DNA of 64,000 nucleotides from Paenibacillus amylolyticus (GCF_001570725.1 NZ_BCNV01000001.1:2356001-2420000); one strand, 5' to 3'. Numbered from the stretch's first letter, positions 16,652-25,480 are shown. The notes: generated by a model from the sequence alone, not told the origin. Translations and numbers: made by a program.

Positions 16652-16693
16652 AAAACAAACCGCCGTGTAATGAAACACCCGTCGGTTTGTTTT
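16652..16693. terminator. Bidirectional terminator-like hairpin
   Basis: AAAACAAACCG (16652-16662) pairs with CGGTTTGTTTT (16683-16693), and GTGT / ACAC pairs inside. The A-rich and T-rich ends allow termination in both directions. It lies between the MarR gene and the BCCT gene, both transcribed leftward, so it likely ends the nitroreductase-MarR transcript. Confidence 0.6.
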
Positions 16694-16958
16694 GATCTTG
16701 CCTGAATAATATATAGTGCCTATAAACGTATGAATTGAACAGGTGCGTTAAGGAACAGTGGTTTCGATTTGTGTCTATAATTGCAGTTTTGGGAGGGAAG
16801 GATAGATTAATGAATGTGTTGTATTTGATAATAATGAGGAAGGATATCGCTATCATTAAATGGATCGGGGCAATGTACTAGCTACTGCGCGTCACCTGAA
16901 AAAGATTCTGATCTAGAATAGGTTGGCTTCCAGAAAATTGTTGACTGTAATCATAAAT
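16694..16958. other. Intergenic stretch between MarR gene and terminator
   Basis: No gene is supported. A 22-codon plus-strand frame at 16811 starts after GGGAGGG, but the spacing is too long. Confidence 0.4.
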
Positions 16959-17384
16959 TTACAGATCCTTCAGATTAACTTGCATGCGTTTAAGCATGTC
17001 GGTCATCATTGCAACTTCTTCTTCACTGAAATCCAGTATCATCTGATGAAGAAACTGGTTTCGATCCTGCTTGAAATTGGCGATATGCGTTAGCCCTTGT
17101 TCTGTTAACCGGACGAAAGTTTCCCGATGATCATCGGGGTTTCTTCTTCGTGACACCAAACCATCTGCTTCCAGTTGCTTCAAATGGCGTGTAATAGCAG
17201 CACTGTCGATATGAATGGCCTTCTGCAAATGGCTTTGTGTAACTTCTTGATGAAGATAGAGATGATACAACAGAACGTATCGTGAAGAACTGATCCCCGT
17301 ACTACGTTCAAATTTAGGTTTCAGCTGATTGCTTATATTTTTAAGTAATATTAATAAGGTTTCTTGTTCCAGCGAACAATTCAT
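16959..17384 (-). CDS. MarR family transcriptional regulator
   Basis: The 141-residue winged-helix protein has the MarR core: VLLYHLYLHQEVTQSHLQKAIHIDSAAITRHLKQLEADGLVSRRRNPDDHR, including the recognition helix and the DxR wing (DDHRETFV). The start at 17384 is chosen because AAGGAGG lies 7-8 nt upstream; a longer frame to 17459 would run through an inverted repeat. It follows a nitroreductase gene on the same strand (133-nt gap). MarR proteins next to nitroreductase or quinone-reductase genes commonly repress them until electrophiles or phenolics appear. Candidate operators are at 18197-18223. Confidence 0.87.
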   Translation of the reverse strand: MNCSLEQETLLILLKNISNQLKPKFERSTGISSSRYVLLYHLYLHQEVTQSHLQKAIHIDSAAITRHLKQLEADGLVSRRRNPDDHRETFVRLTEQGLTHIANFKQDRNQFLHQMILDFSEEEVAMMTDMLKRMQVNLKDL

Positions 17385-17406
17385 GTTTGCCCCTCCTTGA
17401 ATGGTA

Positions 17407-17463
17407 CCGAATGTCTTGGAAAGCTTCATATTAAAAATGTCAGATTCCTTCCACGACATTCGG
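17407..17463 (-). repeat. 15-bp inverted repeat before the MarR gene
   Basis: CCGAATGTCTTGGAA (17407-17421) and TTCCACGACATTCGG (17449-17463) are complementary at 14 of 15 positions, 27 bp apart. No T-run follows on either side, so it is not an ordinary terminator. It could be a processing or attenuating structure between the nitroreductase and MarR genes. Confidence 0.6.
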
Positions 17464-17517
17464 CAGCTAAAGGCAACTATATCATAATGTGGAGACTACT
17501 CGCACTATCGCTTTAAA

Positions 17518-18156
17518 TCATGCCCAAAACGTAGTCTCTTCGGCTGGCATACGGTAGGAGGTGTATCCCTCGCTTGCAGCTTTTCCAATTGTCAGTAGCA
17601 TGACTGGTACATAGCGTTCTTTATCCAAGCCAAACACTTCGGCAATTTGATCTTTTTCATAACCGCCGATTGGATTGGTGTCATACCCATGCGCACGGGC
17701 AACCAGCATCAATTGCATGGAAACCAGACCGGCGTCAAGCATAATGACATCGTTCATTTCATCATCGGACATGTTGTTATAGATCGGTTTGAATGCGTTC
17801 AACTGAAAGTCCTTAACATCTTGTGGCATTAAGCCATGCTCAACAGCTTTTCCATAGATGTTTTCTGCATAATCGAAATTGTTTTTGTCCGCAAACACGG
17901 CAATGACAGCAGAAGCTTGAGCGACTTTTTCTTTGTTGAAGCGGGACAGTGGGACGAGTTTTTCTTTTCCCTCTGGAGTATCCACCACAAGGAAGCGCCA
18001 AGGCTGCATGTTGATGGAGGAAGGGGCGGTGCTAGCTTCATTGATGATTTGAGTCATTTCTTCCCTGCTGATTTTTACGGATGAATCGTATGTCTTAATG
18101 GAGCGGCGTCCATAAATAATCTCGTTAAAATCGTTTGTTTGTTGGTATGGTTTCAT
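17518..18156 (-). CDS. Nitroreductase family FMN-dependent oxidoreductase
   Basis: The 212-residue protein has the family's FMN-phosphate motif RRSIKTYD (residues 17-24), the STAPSSINMQPWRF segment at about 41-54 that lies over the flavin, and the C-terminal region with the GKAA(S) turn. YodC/YdgI-like enzymes of Bacillus are NAD(P)H-dependent and reduce quinones or nitro compounds. Immediately upstream are two palindromes (18197-18223), and downstream on the same strand is a MarR regulator, so induction by reactive electrophiles is a reasonable inference. Confidence 0.88.
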   Translation of the reverse strand: MKPYQQTNDFNEIIYGRRSIKTYDSSVKISREEMTQIINEASTAPSSINMQPWRFLVVDTPEGKEKLVPLSRFNKEKVAQASAVIAVFADKNNFDYAENIYGKAVEHGLMPQDVKDFQLNAFKPIYNNMSDDEMNDVIMLDAGLVSMQLMLVARAHGYDTNPIGGYEKDQIAEVFGLDKERYVPVMLLTIGKAASEGYTSYRMPAEETTFWA

Positions 18157-18196
18157 AATAATTATCTCCCTTTATATTTTGTTGAGGCATCAATGT

Positions 18197-18223
18197 TTGA
18201 CTAGTCAATTGTTGATAAGTCAA
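18197..18223 (-). promoter_or_regulatory. Paired palindromic operator, probable MarR site
   Basis: TTGACTAGTCAA (18197-18208) is a perfect 12-bp palindrome. TTGATAAGTCAA (18212-18223) matches it at 10 of 12 positions, with a start-to-start distance of 15 bp. The pair sits about 40 bp before the nitroreductase start, and the minus-strand reading of the palindrome also offers TTGACT as a -35. Confidence 0.55.
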
Positions 18224-18559
18224 ATATAATCGAAATAGAAATCCATTTCAATAGTTTTTTAACGCCAAAATATTACAATAATCACTTATTATTTGTCATT
18301 GCCCACTTGCACAGTTAAACAAAATAGGGCTGGAGTTTAACAACAATTTCAAAGGGATAATAAAAGGATTGACATGAAACCAGTTACATATTTTAATCTT
18401 GTTTTGTAGCGAGAGATCACGCAATCATTCAGGTAGACCTGTTATGATGAACCTTTTTCGGATACTTATTAAATATTCATTATAAAGTGTTTGAATAAAG
18501 GGAGATCATCTCAATCAAAAAGACAAACAGGACATACTAAAAAATGGGAGGTCATAACA
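18224..18559. other. AT-rich intergenic stretch upstream of the HAD gene
   Basis: No gene is supported. It contains AT-rich promoter-like sequence for the HAD gene, but I could not choose one promoter with confidence. Confidence 0.4.
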
Positions 18560-19360
18560 ATGATTAAACTTGTAGTTACTGATTTAGATGGAACGTTTCT
18601 GAACAATAAAGGTTCGTACGATGTCGAGCTCTTCAAAAAAGTGTATGCAGAGATGCAGCAAAAAGGAGTCACTTTTGTCGCATGTACCGGGAAACAATGT
18701 GAACGTGTAGAGAAATTGTTTGATGAGCATGGCAAAGGAGTCTGGATCCTGGGTGATAGTGCTGCACGAATTAAAAAAGATGGTGAAGTCGTTAAAGAGT
18801 TCAGCATGGATAAGGATCTCGCCTTGAAGGCGATTGCTCGAATCCAGGACTTTGACAACACAATGACTCTTATCGTATGTTCAAGCGATGCTGCTTACGT
18901 TCGTTCTTCCATTTCAGAAGATATGTACAACGTAGTTAAAAGCTCCTATGAGCGTGTCATTAAAACAGATTCTTTTGAAACGATCGAGAGTCGCTTTATC
19001 AAAATTACGGTCTTCGATACAGAAGGACGTAGTACAGCATTAAAAGCGCATGTTGAGGAAACGTTAAGTGGACAAATTTACATTGTTGACTCGGAGGCAA
19101 AATGGCTGGATATCACGGCATTACACACCCACAAAGGAGAGACCGTTAAAAAACTGCAAGAAATGTTGGGTGTAACATACGACGAAACGATGTCATTTGG
19201 TGACGGCGAGAATGATGTAGAGCTCATGGCCATCGCCAAATATAGTTTTGCAGTTAGTAATGCTTGTGATAATACGAAAAAAGCAGCAAACTTTATTACG
19301 AAATCTAACGAAGAGAATGGCGTTCTTCTAACCATTCAAAAAATACTGGATTTGCAGTAA
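18560..19360 (+). CDS. Cof-type HAD-IIB family phosphatase
   Basis: The 266-residue protein starts MIKLVVTDLDGTFLN, with the catalytic motif I DLDGT at residues 8-12. Motif II is in the CTGK segment, and motifs III/IV are at the C-terminal end (SFGDGENDVELM), as in Cof-type enzymes with a C2B cap. These hydrolyse phosphosugars, FMN or pyridoxal phosphate in the cytoplasm; the actual substrate is unknown. The start at 18560 is supported by GGGAGG 8 nt upstream; a TTG 23 codons earlier is unlikely. The gene stands alone, with a terminator at 19401. Confidence 0.88.
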   Translation: MIKLVVTDLDGTFLNNKGSYDVELFKKVYAEMQQKGVTFVACTGKQCERVEKLFDEHGKGVWILGDSAARIKKDGEVVKEFSMDKDLALKAIARIQDFDNTMTLIVCSSDAAYVRSSISEDMYNVVKSSYERVIKTDSFETIESRFIKITVFDTEGRSTALKAHVEETLSGQIYIVDSEAKWLDITALHTHKGETVKKLQEMLGVTYDETMSFGDGENDVELMAIAKYSFAVSNACDNTKKAANFITKSNEENGVLLTIQKILDLQ

Positions 19361-19400
19361 TACTTGTCTGTCAACAGGCGACGCATGTTCGAAATGAGAG

Positions 19401-19427
19401 GGGCAATCATATGATTGCCCTATTTTT
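19401..19427. terminator. Bidirectional terminator between HAD and AraC genes
   Basis: GGGCAATCAT-ATGATTGCCC is a perfect 20-bp palindrome followed by TATTTTT. It lies 40 nt after the HAD stop and 17 nt after the convergent AraC stop. Confidence 0.8.
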
Positions 19428-19443
19428 CATGGGATAAGAAACG

Positions 19444-20334
19444 TTACAAAGAGTCAATGTTCGTAACTTGTTTGCGATAATGCTGTGGAACTACACCCAT
19501 CTGTTTACGGAAAATGGACGAAAAATAACTAGAACTTTGAAAACCACAGGCAAGAGCAATTTCACTTATGGATCTCCGTGTTTCTTTTAACATTTCACAG
19601 CTTTTCTGAAGTCGATATTGGGTGACATAGTTGTTTGGCGACTGCCCCACATATCGGTTAAATAATTGGCAACAACGGCTTCTGCAGACAGCTCCGGCAG
19701 ATGCGATCTCCTCAAGTGTTATCTTCTGATCATAGTTCTGATGAATGAAATGAGTCATTTCCTGAACATGCGTTAACACGCCGGGTTGGCCGGAAACAGG
19801 TTTTAACTGATCGCCTATTGTAGCACATAACGATAACGCATGGGATACCAACCGTAGTGGATTGGGATGTTTATGCTCCGTGTGCATCTCCCGATATAGT
19901 TCTTGAATGGACAGTAATACGTCTTCCTGCCAGTCTACCTGATCCGTGAGGACAACAAAATCAGCCATTTTGGAACTGAATTTCTCCTCCCAGTACGTCT
20001 GAATATAAGAAGTTTTCTCACCAAGAATGGAGGGGTGAATAACAACTACAAGGAACGAACAATCGTCGTGATCCGCAACAGCGTATCCATGATGCAAACG
20101 TTGGCTATTAACAAAGAGCCCACTTCCCTGATGCAATCGAGTGATACTTCCATTAACAGAGAAATCCATCAATCCTTTTAATACGTAGATAAACTCCAGA
20201 TCTACATGCCAATGTGCAACTGCTGCATAATTGTTAAATTGATGAAGGCTGCCCCTGCGGACATAAAGGGGTAAGTCAGGAAGATTATAATCCAACCGTT
20301 CTGATAGATCAGAGAACACCTCTAAATCTGTCAT
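19444..20334 (-). CDS. AraC family transcriptional regulator with cupin sensor
   Basis: The 296-residue protein has an N-terminal cupin-like domain (HWHVDLEFIYVLKG, LHQGSGLFVN at residues about 40-85) and two C-terminal AraC helix-turn-helix motifs (ITLEEIASAGAVCRSRCCQLFNRYVG and ISEIALACGFQSSSYFSSIFRK). One notable feature is the Cys-rich recognition helix RSRCCQLF. It diverges from a MATE efflux gene across 123 bp, making that gene the likely target. The cupin suggests a small carbohydrate or aromatic ligand. The start has GAAGGGAT upstream. Confidence 0.87.
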   Translation of the reverse strand: MTDLEVFSDLSERLDYNLPDLPLYVRRGSLHQFNNYAAVAHWHVDLEFIYVLKGLMDFSVNGSITRLHQGSGLFVNSQRLHHGYAVADHDDCSFLVVVIHPSILGEKTSYIQTYWEEKFSSKMADFVVLTDQVDWQEDVLLSIQELYREMHTEHKHPNPLRLVSHALSLCATIGDQLKPVSGQPGVLTHVQEMTHFIHQNYDQKITLEEIASAGAVCRSRCCQLFNRYVGQSPNNYVTQYRLQKSCEMLKETRRSISEIALACGFQSSSYFSSIFRKQMGVVPQHYRKQVTNIDSL

Positions 20335-20457
20335 CGAGAATCCCTTCTTTACACAAATGTATACGATATTAATAAAAGTATAGCCAATATTGATGGAAAC
20401 AACAATAATTATGTCCTATTCTTATATTGTGGAAAATAACAGAGAGGACAGATATAG

Positions 20458-21840
20458 GTGAGAAAACGCATGCCACTTCAAGGTTTCGGCAAACGAGACT
20501 TTAATCGAGAATTAATATCGCTCGTGATCCCCATTGCATTACAAAACCTAATATCAGCTACAGTGATATCTGTAGATGTAATTATGCTGGGTATAATTAG
20601 TCAATCTGCCATGGCGGCCGTATCACTCGCAGGACAAATCACGTTTACTTTAACATTGTTTTACATGGGATTGGCAGCAGGGGCGAGTATCCTCACGGCT
20701 CAGTACTGGGGGAAGAAGGATACAGTAAGCATACAGCGCATTCTTAGTATTGCCTGCGTGTTCTCCTTAGGTATATCCATTCTGTTTTTCTTGTCTTCCT
20801 TGTTGGTTCCCGACGCACTGATGCGCTTATTCACCAATGATCCTGAATTGATTGAATATGGGTCAAGGTTTTTACAGTTTAATTCCTTTTCCTACCTTGT
20901 GATGGGTTTATCTCAGATGTATCTGAGTGTGATTCGAAGTATGGAAAATGCCAAACTCAGTGCGTGGATTAGTTCGTTGTGTTTGGTCTTAAACATTATA
21001 TTTAATGCCATTTGTATTTTTGTACTATTCCCATCGAATCCGGAGCTTGCGATTGGGGCTGTAGCTTTGGCCACGGTGCTCTCGCGTATGATTGAACTGG
21101 CATGTTGCGTGATTCATTCTTTAACTAAAGGAAGCATTCGTTTTCGTTTACCGGTACGTGACCGTATTCAGCGTAATCTATTAAAGGATTTCTTGAAATA
21201 TACGCTGCCAGTACAGGGGAATTATATCGTATGGGGAGGAGCGTTAACCGCTACAGCTGCCATTATAGGGCATGTGAACTCCGATATGGTAGCAGCGAAC
21301 TCCATTGCATCCGTAGTCAAAAATCTAGCGGTCGTTTTCTGTGGGGGCATAGCTACTGGAGGATCTGTACTTATTGGAAAGTATCTGGGACAGGGTGAAA
21401 TGGACAAAGCAAAGTATGCGGGTAACTACATGTGTTATTACGCTTTAATTTTTGGATTTATTGCAGGCTGCACGATTCTACTGATTAAACCTTTAGTGTA
21501 CTCTATCGTTAATTTGAACCCCGTTGCTCAAGGTTATCTAGATGGCATGTTATACATTAGTGCGTATTATTGCATTGCAAAATCGTTTAACTCCACAACC
21601 ATAGCGGGCATATTCCCTGCTGGTGGAGATTCCAAATTTGGATTATGGTGTGACACAGTTGTTATGTGGCTTATTATTATACCACTTAGTTACCTATGTG
21701 CATTTGTATGGCAAGTGTCTCCCATTTATATATATATCGTCATCAGCTTAGATGAATTGATTAAATTGCCTATTGCTTTCACCCGTTATCGTCAATTTAA
21801 ATGGCTGAACAACTTAACTAGAAACTTTACACAAACCTGA
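20458..21840 (+). CDS. MATE family efflux transporter
   Basis: The 460-residue protein has about 12 membrane segments in two six-helix halves, with MATE hallmarks near the N-terminus (IALQNLISATVISVDVIMLG) and the pseudo-repeat in the second half (LPVQGNYIVWGGALTATAAI). MATE proteins exchange sodium or protons for cationic drugs or metabolites. Two starts are plausible: GTG 20458 (GAGAGGA 9 nt upstream) and ATG 20470 (AGGTGAG 7 nt upstream). It is divergent from an AraC regulator that may control it, and it precedes a sugar O-acetyltransferase gene by 64 nt. Confidence 0.88.
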   Translation: MRKRMPLQGFGKRDFNRELISLVIPIALQNLISATVISVDVIMLGIISQSAMAAVSLAGQITFTLTLFYMGLAAGASILTAQYWGKKDTVSIQRILSIACVFSLGISILFFLSSLLVPDALMRLFTNDPELIEYGSRFLQFNSFSYLVMGLSQMYLSVIRSMENAKLSAWISSLCLVLNIIFNAICIFVLFPSNPELAIGAVALATVLSRMIELACCVIHSLTKGSIRFRLPVRDRIQRNLLKDFLKYTLPVQGNYIVWGGALTATAAIIGHVNSDMVAANSIASVVKNLAVVFCGGIATGGSVLIGKYLGQGEMDKAKYAGNYMCYYALIFGFIAGCTILLIKPLVYSIVNLNPVAQGYLDGMLYISAYYCIAKSFNSTTIAGIFPAGGDSKFGLWCDTVVMWLIIIPLSYLCAFVWQVSPIYIYIVISLDELIKLPIAFTRYRQFKWLNNLTRNFTQT

Positions 21841-21904
21841 ACTTCACAAGGGATTATGTAAATTACTCTAATAAATATTAGCTTTCTATAAAGGAGAAGA
21901 TAGT

Positions 21905-22534
21905 ATGAATATTCAAGAACGTATGGCAAGCAAACAACTATTTACAGATGATGATGCCAATTACCCGGAAGAGGCTACAGAGTTAGCCAAAGCACGCCAG
22001 CGAGGTAAGGCACTATGCTATGAAATCAATAATCTGCATCCGGATGATGTTGAAACGCGGAAGAAATTAATGAAACAATTATTTGGTAGCATAGGCGAAA
22101 ATGTATGGATGGAACCGCCACTGCGCATGTCATACGGCTCCAATACAACCGTGGGAAATAACGTATATATTAATTTCAACCTAACTGTAGTTGATGACTA
22201 CAAAGTTACAATTGGGAATGATGTGATGTTTGGCCCAAATGTAACGATTGCTGTGACCAGTCACCCTATACACCCCGAGAAGCGCAAAGAAGGCGGAATG
22301 TTTGCGTTACCCGTCGTTATTGAAGATGAGGCGTGGATTGGGAGCGGAGCAATTATTCTACCAGGCATCACGATTGGTAAAGGTAGTGTCGTTGGTGCGG
22401 GTAGTGTCGTAACGAAGGATGTCCCTGCAAATGTAATTGCTGTAGGGAATCCATGCAGAGTTCTTCGTGAGATTACTGAACAGGATCGAGAGTTCTACTA
22501 TAAAGACATGCGTTTTGATCAGGTTGAATGGTAA
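21905..22534 (+). CDS. Sugar O-acetyltransferase (maltose/galactoside acetyltransferase family)
   Basis: The 209-residue protein has the N-terminal Maa-type helical cap (ERMASKQLFTDDD) and a left-handed beta-helix of hexapeptide repeats (IGNDVMFGPNVTIAV, IEDEAWIGSGAIILPGITIGKGSVVGAGSVVTKDV). The catalytic His is in TSHPIHPEKR. LacA/Maa enzymes transfer acetyl from acetyl-CoA to the 6-hydroxyl of sugars and are proposed to detoxify non-metabolised sugars. AAAGGAG precedes the ATG. It may be co-transcribed with the MATE gene. Confidence 0.9.
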   Translation: MNIQERMASKQLFTDDDANYPEEATELAKARQRGKALCYEINNLHPDDVETRKKLMKQLFGSIGENVWMEPPLRMSYGSNTTVGNNVYINFNLTVVDDYKVTIGNDVMFGPNVTIAVTSHPIHPEKRKEGGMFALPVVIEDEAWIGSGAIILPGITIGKGSVVGAGSVVTKDVPANVIAVGNPCRVLREITEQDREFYYKDMRFDQVEW

Positions 22535-22571
22535 AGGAAGTGAAATCTACCCTCTAGAGAGGAGTTTGTTC

Positions 22572-22721
22572 ATGGATATCATTTATTCTATTATTATATT
22601 GATACTTTTGTTTTTTATCATTAGAGCCATTGTTCAATCCCGCCGAACCCATTTGGAAGCAAGTAAAATGAAACAAAATTTTGAACATTATTATAATGAA
22701 GATAACTATCATAAACATTAG
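22572..22721 (+). CDS. 49-residue single-pass membrane protein
   Basis: ATG 22572 follows GAGAGGAG at 8 nt. The product begins MDIIYSIIILILLFFIIRAIV, a single membrane anchor, followed by a charged, His-rich cytoplasmic tail of about 28 residues. It has no recognised family. It lies 37 nt after the acetyltransferase gene, possibly in the same transcript, and ahead of a hairpin at 22806. Confidence 0.55.
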   Translation: MDIIYSIIILILLFFIIRAIVQSRRTHLEASKMKQNFEHYYNEDNYHKH

Positions 22722-22805
22722 CGTTTTGCCAGGATGTGATTCAAAATAATAGGAAACTGTAACTCTTAAAATATAGAACGGATGAAATAAGTACAAAAAT
22801 AAAAA

Positions 22806-22852
22806 AAGGACCGTAAGAGTTCATCTTCCATCGATGAATGCTTTCGGTCCTT
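22806..22852. terminator. Terminator-like hairpin between convergent genes
   Basis: AAGGACCG (22806-22813) pairs with CGGTCCTT (22845-22852), with a second stem TTCATC / GATGAA inside. A7 precedes it, so on the minus strand it is followed by T7, fitting termination of the leftward GlsB-type gene. Confidence 0.7.
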
Positions 22853-22933
22853 CTATGTTTATCCTGTACCTTTATGCCCTGGCAGCACCCTTATAAGAAT
22901 ATCTACGATGGTATTGGTTTCCACCACACTTGG

Positions 22934-23191
22934 TTAACGTCTTCGGAAGGCTCCGCCGCGTGCCAGAGCGAAGAAGATGAGTAAGGCAATAATCGAGCCA
23001 ACGATGGCTGGAATAATATGAAATCCACCAATCACCGGCCCCCTTGGTCCCAGCAATTCCGTTCCTAACCAGGAACCGATAAAACCCGCAATAATGTTCC
23101 CAAGTACACCGCCCGGTACGTCCCGCCCAATCAAGTTGCCGCTTAACCAGCCAATAAGTCCACCAACAATGAGTACCCAGAGCAGATCCAT
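22934..23191 (-). CDS. GlsB/YeaQ/YmgE family stress response membrane protein
   Basis: The 85-residue, very hydrophobic, Gly-rich protein has three membrane segments. It begins with the family pattern WVLIVGGLIGWLSGNLIG and continues NIIAGFIGSWLG. The family (formerly called transglycosylase-associated) is widely stress-induced, but its molecular activity is unknown. GAAAGGAG precedes the ATG. A two-component system lies divergently, 157 bp away. Confidence 0.88.
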   Translation of the reverse strand: MDLLWVLIVGGLIGWLSGNLIGRDVPGGVLGNIIAGFIGSWLGTELLGPRGPVIGGFHIIPAIVGSIIALLIFFALARGGAFRRR

Positions 23192-23348
23192 GGATTGTTC
23201 TCCTTTCTTCGGGTTTATTACAAGTTATGTTGGGCTGAGTGGAATATACCTCACCTTCCAGTTGGTGGAGGAATCTAAAGTGTCTGTGCTAAGATGGGTT
23301 AATAATGGATTGAAGCTGGTGAAAACAAGACTAGATAGGGGTGTACAG

Positions 23349-24056
23349 TTGAAGAAAATCCTAGTCATTGATGATGAAATCGCAATTCGAGATTTAATTG
23401 AGCTGGTGCTGAGGCGTGAAAACTACGATGTGCAGACCGCAGAGGACGGCAAAACGGGCATGCAGCTGCTCGACTCTTTTCAACCCGATTTAGTGGTACT
23501 TGATCTGATGCTGCCAGACTGCTCCGGATATGACCTGTGCAAGGAAATTACCGGAAAACGTGCCATTCCAGTGATCATGCTTTCTGCGAAAGATGAGGTA
23601 ATCGACAAGGTGTTGGGACTAGAGCTAGGGGCGGAAGATTACATGACCAAACCCTTTGACAATCGTGAATTGCTCGCTCGGATCAAGGTGATTCTGAGAA
23701 GAAACGAGAGCAGGGAGGACACAAGTGAAGGGACAGAAGTACAATCGACACGTATCCTTCATGAAGAGCTGACTTTTGACCTAGAAAGCCGCAGAGTGCT
23801 GAAAAACGGTGTACCCGTGTCTTTAACGGCCAAAGAGTTTAAAATTCTGGAAACGTTACTCAAAAGGCCCGACAAAATCTTTACCCGGGATGAGCTGCTG
23901 CAGATCGGATGGGGATATGACTTTATGGGAGACACTCGCAGTGTGGATATGACCATCATGCGATTACGGAAGAAGCTCGAGGATAACGCGGACGAACCGA
24001 AGTATGTCAGGACGATCTATGGATTTGGCTATCAGCTTGGAGGTGGCGAGGCCTGA
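23349..24056 (+). CDS. OmpR/PhoB-type response regulator
   Basis: The 235-residue protein has a receiver domain (acidic pair in VIDDE, phosphoacceptor Asp at residue 52 in LDLMLPD, Lys in YMTKPF) and a C-terminal OmpR winged helix (LTAKEFKILETLLK, then VDMTIMRLRKKLED, IRTIYGFGYQL-like end). Start choice is uncertain: TTG 23349 gives the usual KKILVIDDE beginning with AGGGGTG upstream, while GTG 23280 has a stronger GGAGG 8 nt upstream but would add an unusual 23-residue extension. The gene overlaps the kinase gene, which follows in the same transcript. The stimulus is unknown. Confidence 0.88.
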   Translation: MKKILVIDDEIAIRDLIELVLRRENYDVQTAEDGKTGMQLLDSFQPDLVVLDLMLPDCSGYDLCKEITGKRAIPVIMLSAKDEVIDKVLGLELGAEDYMTKPFDNRELLARIKVILRRNESREDTSEGTEVQSTRILHEELTFDLESRRVLKNGVPVSLTAKEFKILETLLKRPDKIFTRDELLQIGWGYDFMGDTRSVDMTIMRLRKKLEDNADEPKYVRTIYGFGYQLGGGEA

Positions 24057-25480
24057 AGTATGCAACCCGGTTACTGCTGAATTATTTATTTTTCTCCGTG
24101 CTGTCCTTTGGCATCATCATTTTTGCGGTAAATAAAGCCATCGATTACTACAGCTTCATTACCATTGAGAAACAGATGATGGAGAAGGCAGATCTGTCGG
24201 AGTTGTCCTTCCGTGAAGTGTTGGCACAGCATAGGTCATCGTCAGGTGAGCCCCAGACGGAGGAAATTGTCAGACTTGCTCTGGAGAAGCTGAAAGCTTC
24301 TGGCAAAGAGGTACGTATCTATGACAGCTCCAAGCAATTGCTGGGCCTGGCTGTGGATGGCATCATCATTAATGATGGCAAACCTCTTATTTTTGACAAA
24401 AATATTGAGAAAGCCCTGAGCGGCAGTTATGCTTACACCGTGACGGAAAATCATCTGCTTTATTTCGCGACGCCCATTCAGGATCAATTCTACGAAAACG
24501 CTTATGTGTATGAGTTCGTGGAGGATATTTCCTACTTTTATGCGATTATGGATCAGATCCGTTATATCCTGTTTGTCGGCGCAGGCGGATTTATTATACT
24601 GATTACGTTATCCAGTCTGTGGATTGCCCGCAACACAACCAAGCCGATTAAACTGTTGCTTGGCGCTGCGCAAAGTTTCGCTAGACAGGAGTTTCGGAGA
24701 GTTCATCTAAACCGGAAGGATGAGCTGGGCATGCTGGCAGATGGGCTGGATTCCATGGGGCGGCAGCTTCATGATTACATCCAGTACCAGAAACAATTTG
24801 TCTCCAACGTATCTCACGAGTTAAAAACACCCTTGGCAGCCATTCGTGGTTTCTCTCAATACTTGGTTGAAGGGGAGACGGAGAACAAGGAGTTGCAAAA
24901 AATCTATGCTCATCTGCTGCAGGAATCGGATCGGCTGACGCGCTTGATTAATGAACTGTTGTTGTTATCCCGATTCGACAAAGCTGGTTCTAACGAACTC
25001 GAAGCCCGGAAGACGGAAATGAATAAACTGATTCAGCAAGTTGCAATGAATATGGAAGCAAAGGCCGAGGATAAAGAGATCGAGATCAGCGTCAGTCAAG
25101 TGAAGGAAGAACCGGATGATGAGGGTACGACAAGAGTTTACGCCAACGTAAATCCAATGCTGATGTCCCATGCAATCGCCAATCTTGTGGATAATGCCAT
25201 CAAATATTCAGGCAGTCCATCGCTAATTGAATTGAAGTTGGAACATACGCCAAGCGAGGTAGTTATATGTATACGTGATCAAGGGATCGGTATAGCGGGC
25301 GATGAGCTGGAGAGAGTGCAGGAACGTTTTTACCGGGCGAAAAATGTAAGTACAGCGAACGGTTCAGGTCTTGGACTTTCCATTTGCAAAGAGATTGTAG
25401 AGCGGTTTAATGGATATATCGACATGGAAAGTCAAATCGGGGAAGGAACAACTGTTACGATTGTATTGCCCCGTGCGTAG
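24053..25480 (+). CDS. HAMP-domain sensor histidine kinase, probable CTG start
   Basis: The product has 475 residues: membrane segment 1 (about 7-25), an extracellular sensor of about 140 residues, membrane segment 2 (ILFVGAGGFIILITLSSLW), HAMP, HisKA with the phosphorylated His255 in SHELKTPLAAIRG, and the ATPase domain with N-box NLVDNAIKYS, G1 RDQGIGIAG and G2 GSGLGLSI. The frame upstream of GTG 24098 continues through KYATRLLLNYLFFS, the missing half of membrane segment 1. The only start-like codon before it is CTG 24053, which overlaps the regulator's stop as CTGA and has GGAGGTGG 7 nt upstream. CTG initiation is rare, so this is an inference. Confidence 0.85.
   Translation: MKYATRLLLNYLFFSVLSFGIIIFAVNKAIDYYSFITIEKQMMEKADLSELSFREVLAQHRSSSGEPQTEEIVRLALEKLKASGKEVRIYDSSKQLLGLAVDGIIINDGKPLIFDKNIEKALSGSYAYTVTENHLLYFATPIQDQFYENAYVYEFVEDISYFYAIMDQIRYILFVGAGGFIILITLSSLWIARNTTKPIKLLLGAAQSFARQEFRRVHLNRKDELGMLADGLDSMGRQLHDYIQYQKQFVSNVSHELKTPLAAIRGFSQYLVEGETENKELQKIYAHLLQESDRLTRLINELLLLSRFDKAGSNELEARKTEMNKLIQQVAMNMEAKAEDKEIEISVSQVKEEPDDEGTTRVYANVNPMLMSHAIANLVDNAIKYSGSPSLIELKLEHTPSEVVICIRDQGIGIAGDELERVQERFYRAKNVSTANGSGLGLSICKEIVERFNGYIDMESQIGEGTTVTIVLPRA

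Noticed and set aside
23094..23348. Long N-terminal extension of the response regulator
   Set aside because: It lies antisense to the GlsB-type gene, is unlike receiver domains and has no good start signal before 23280.
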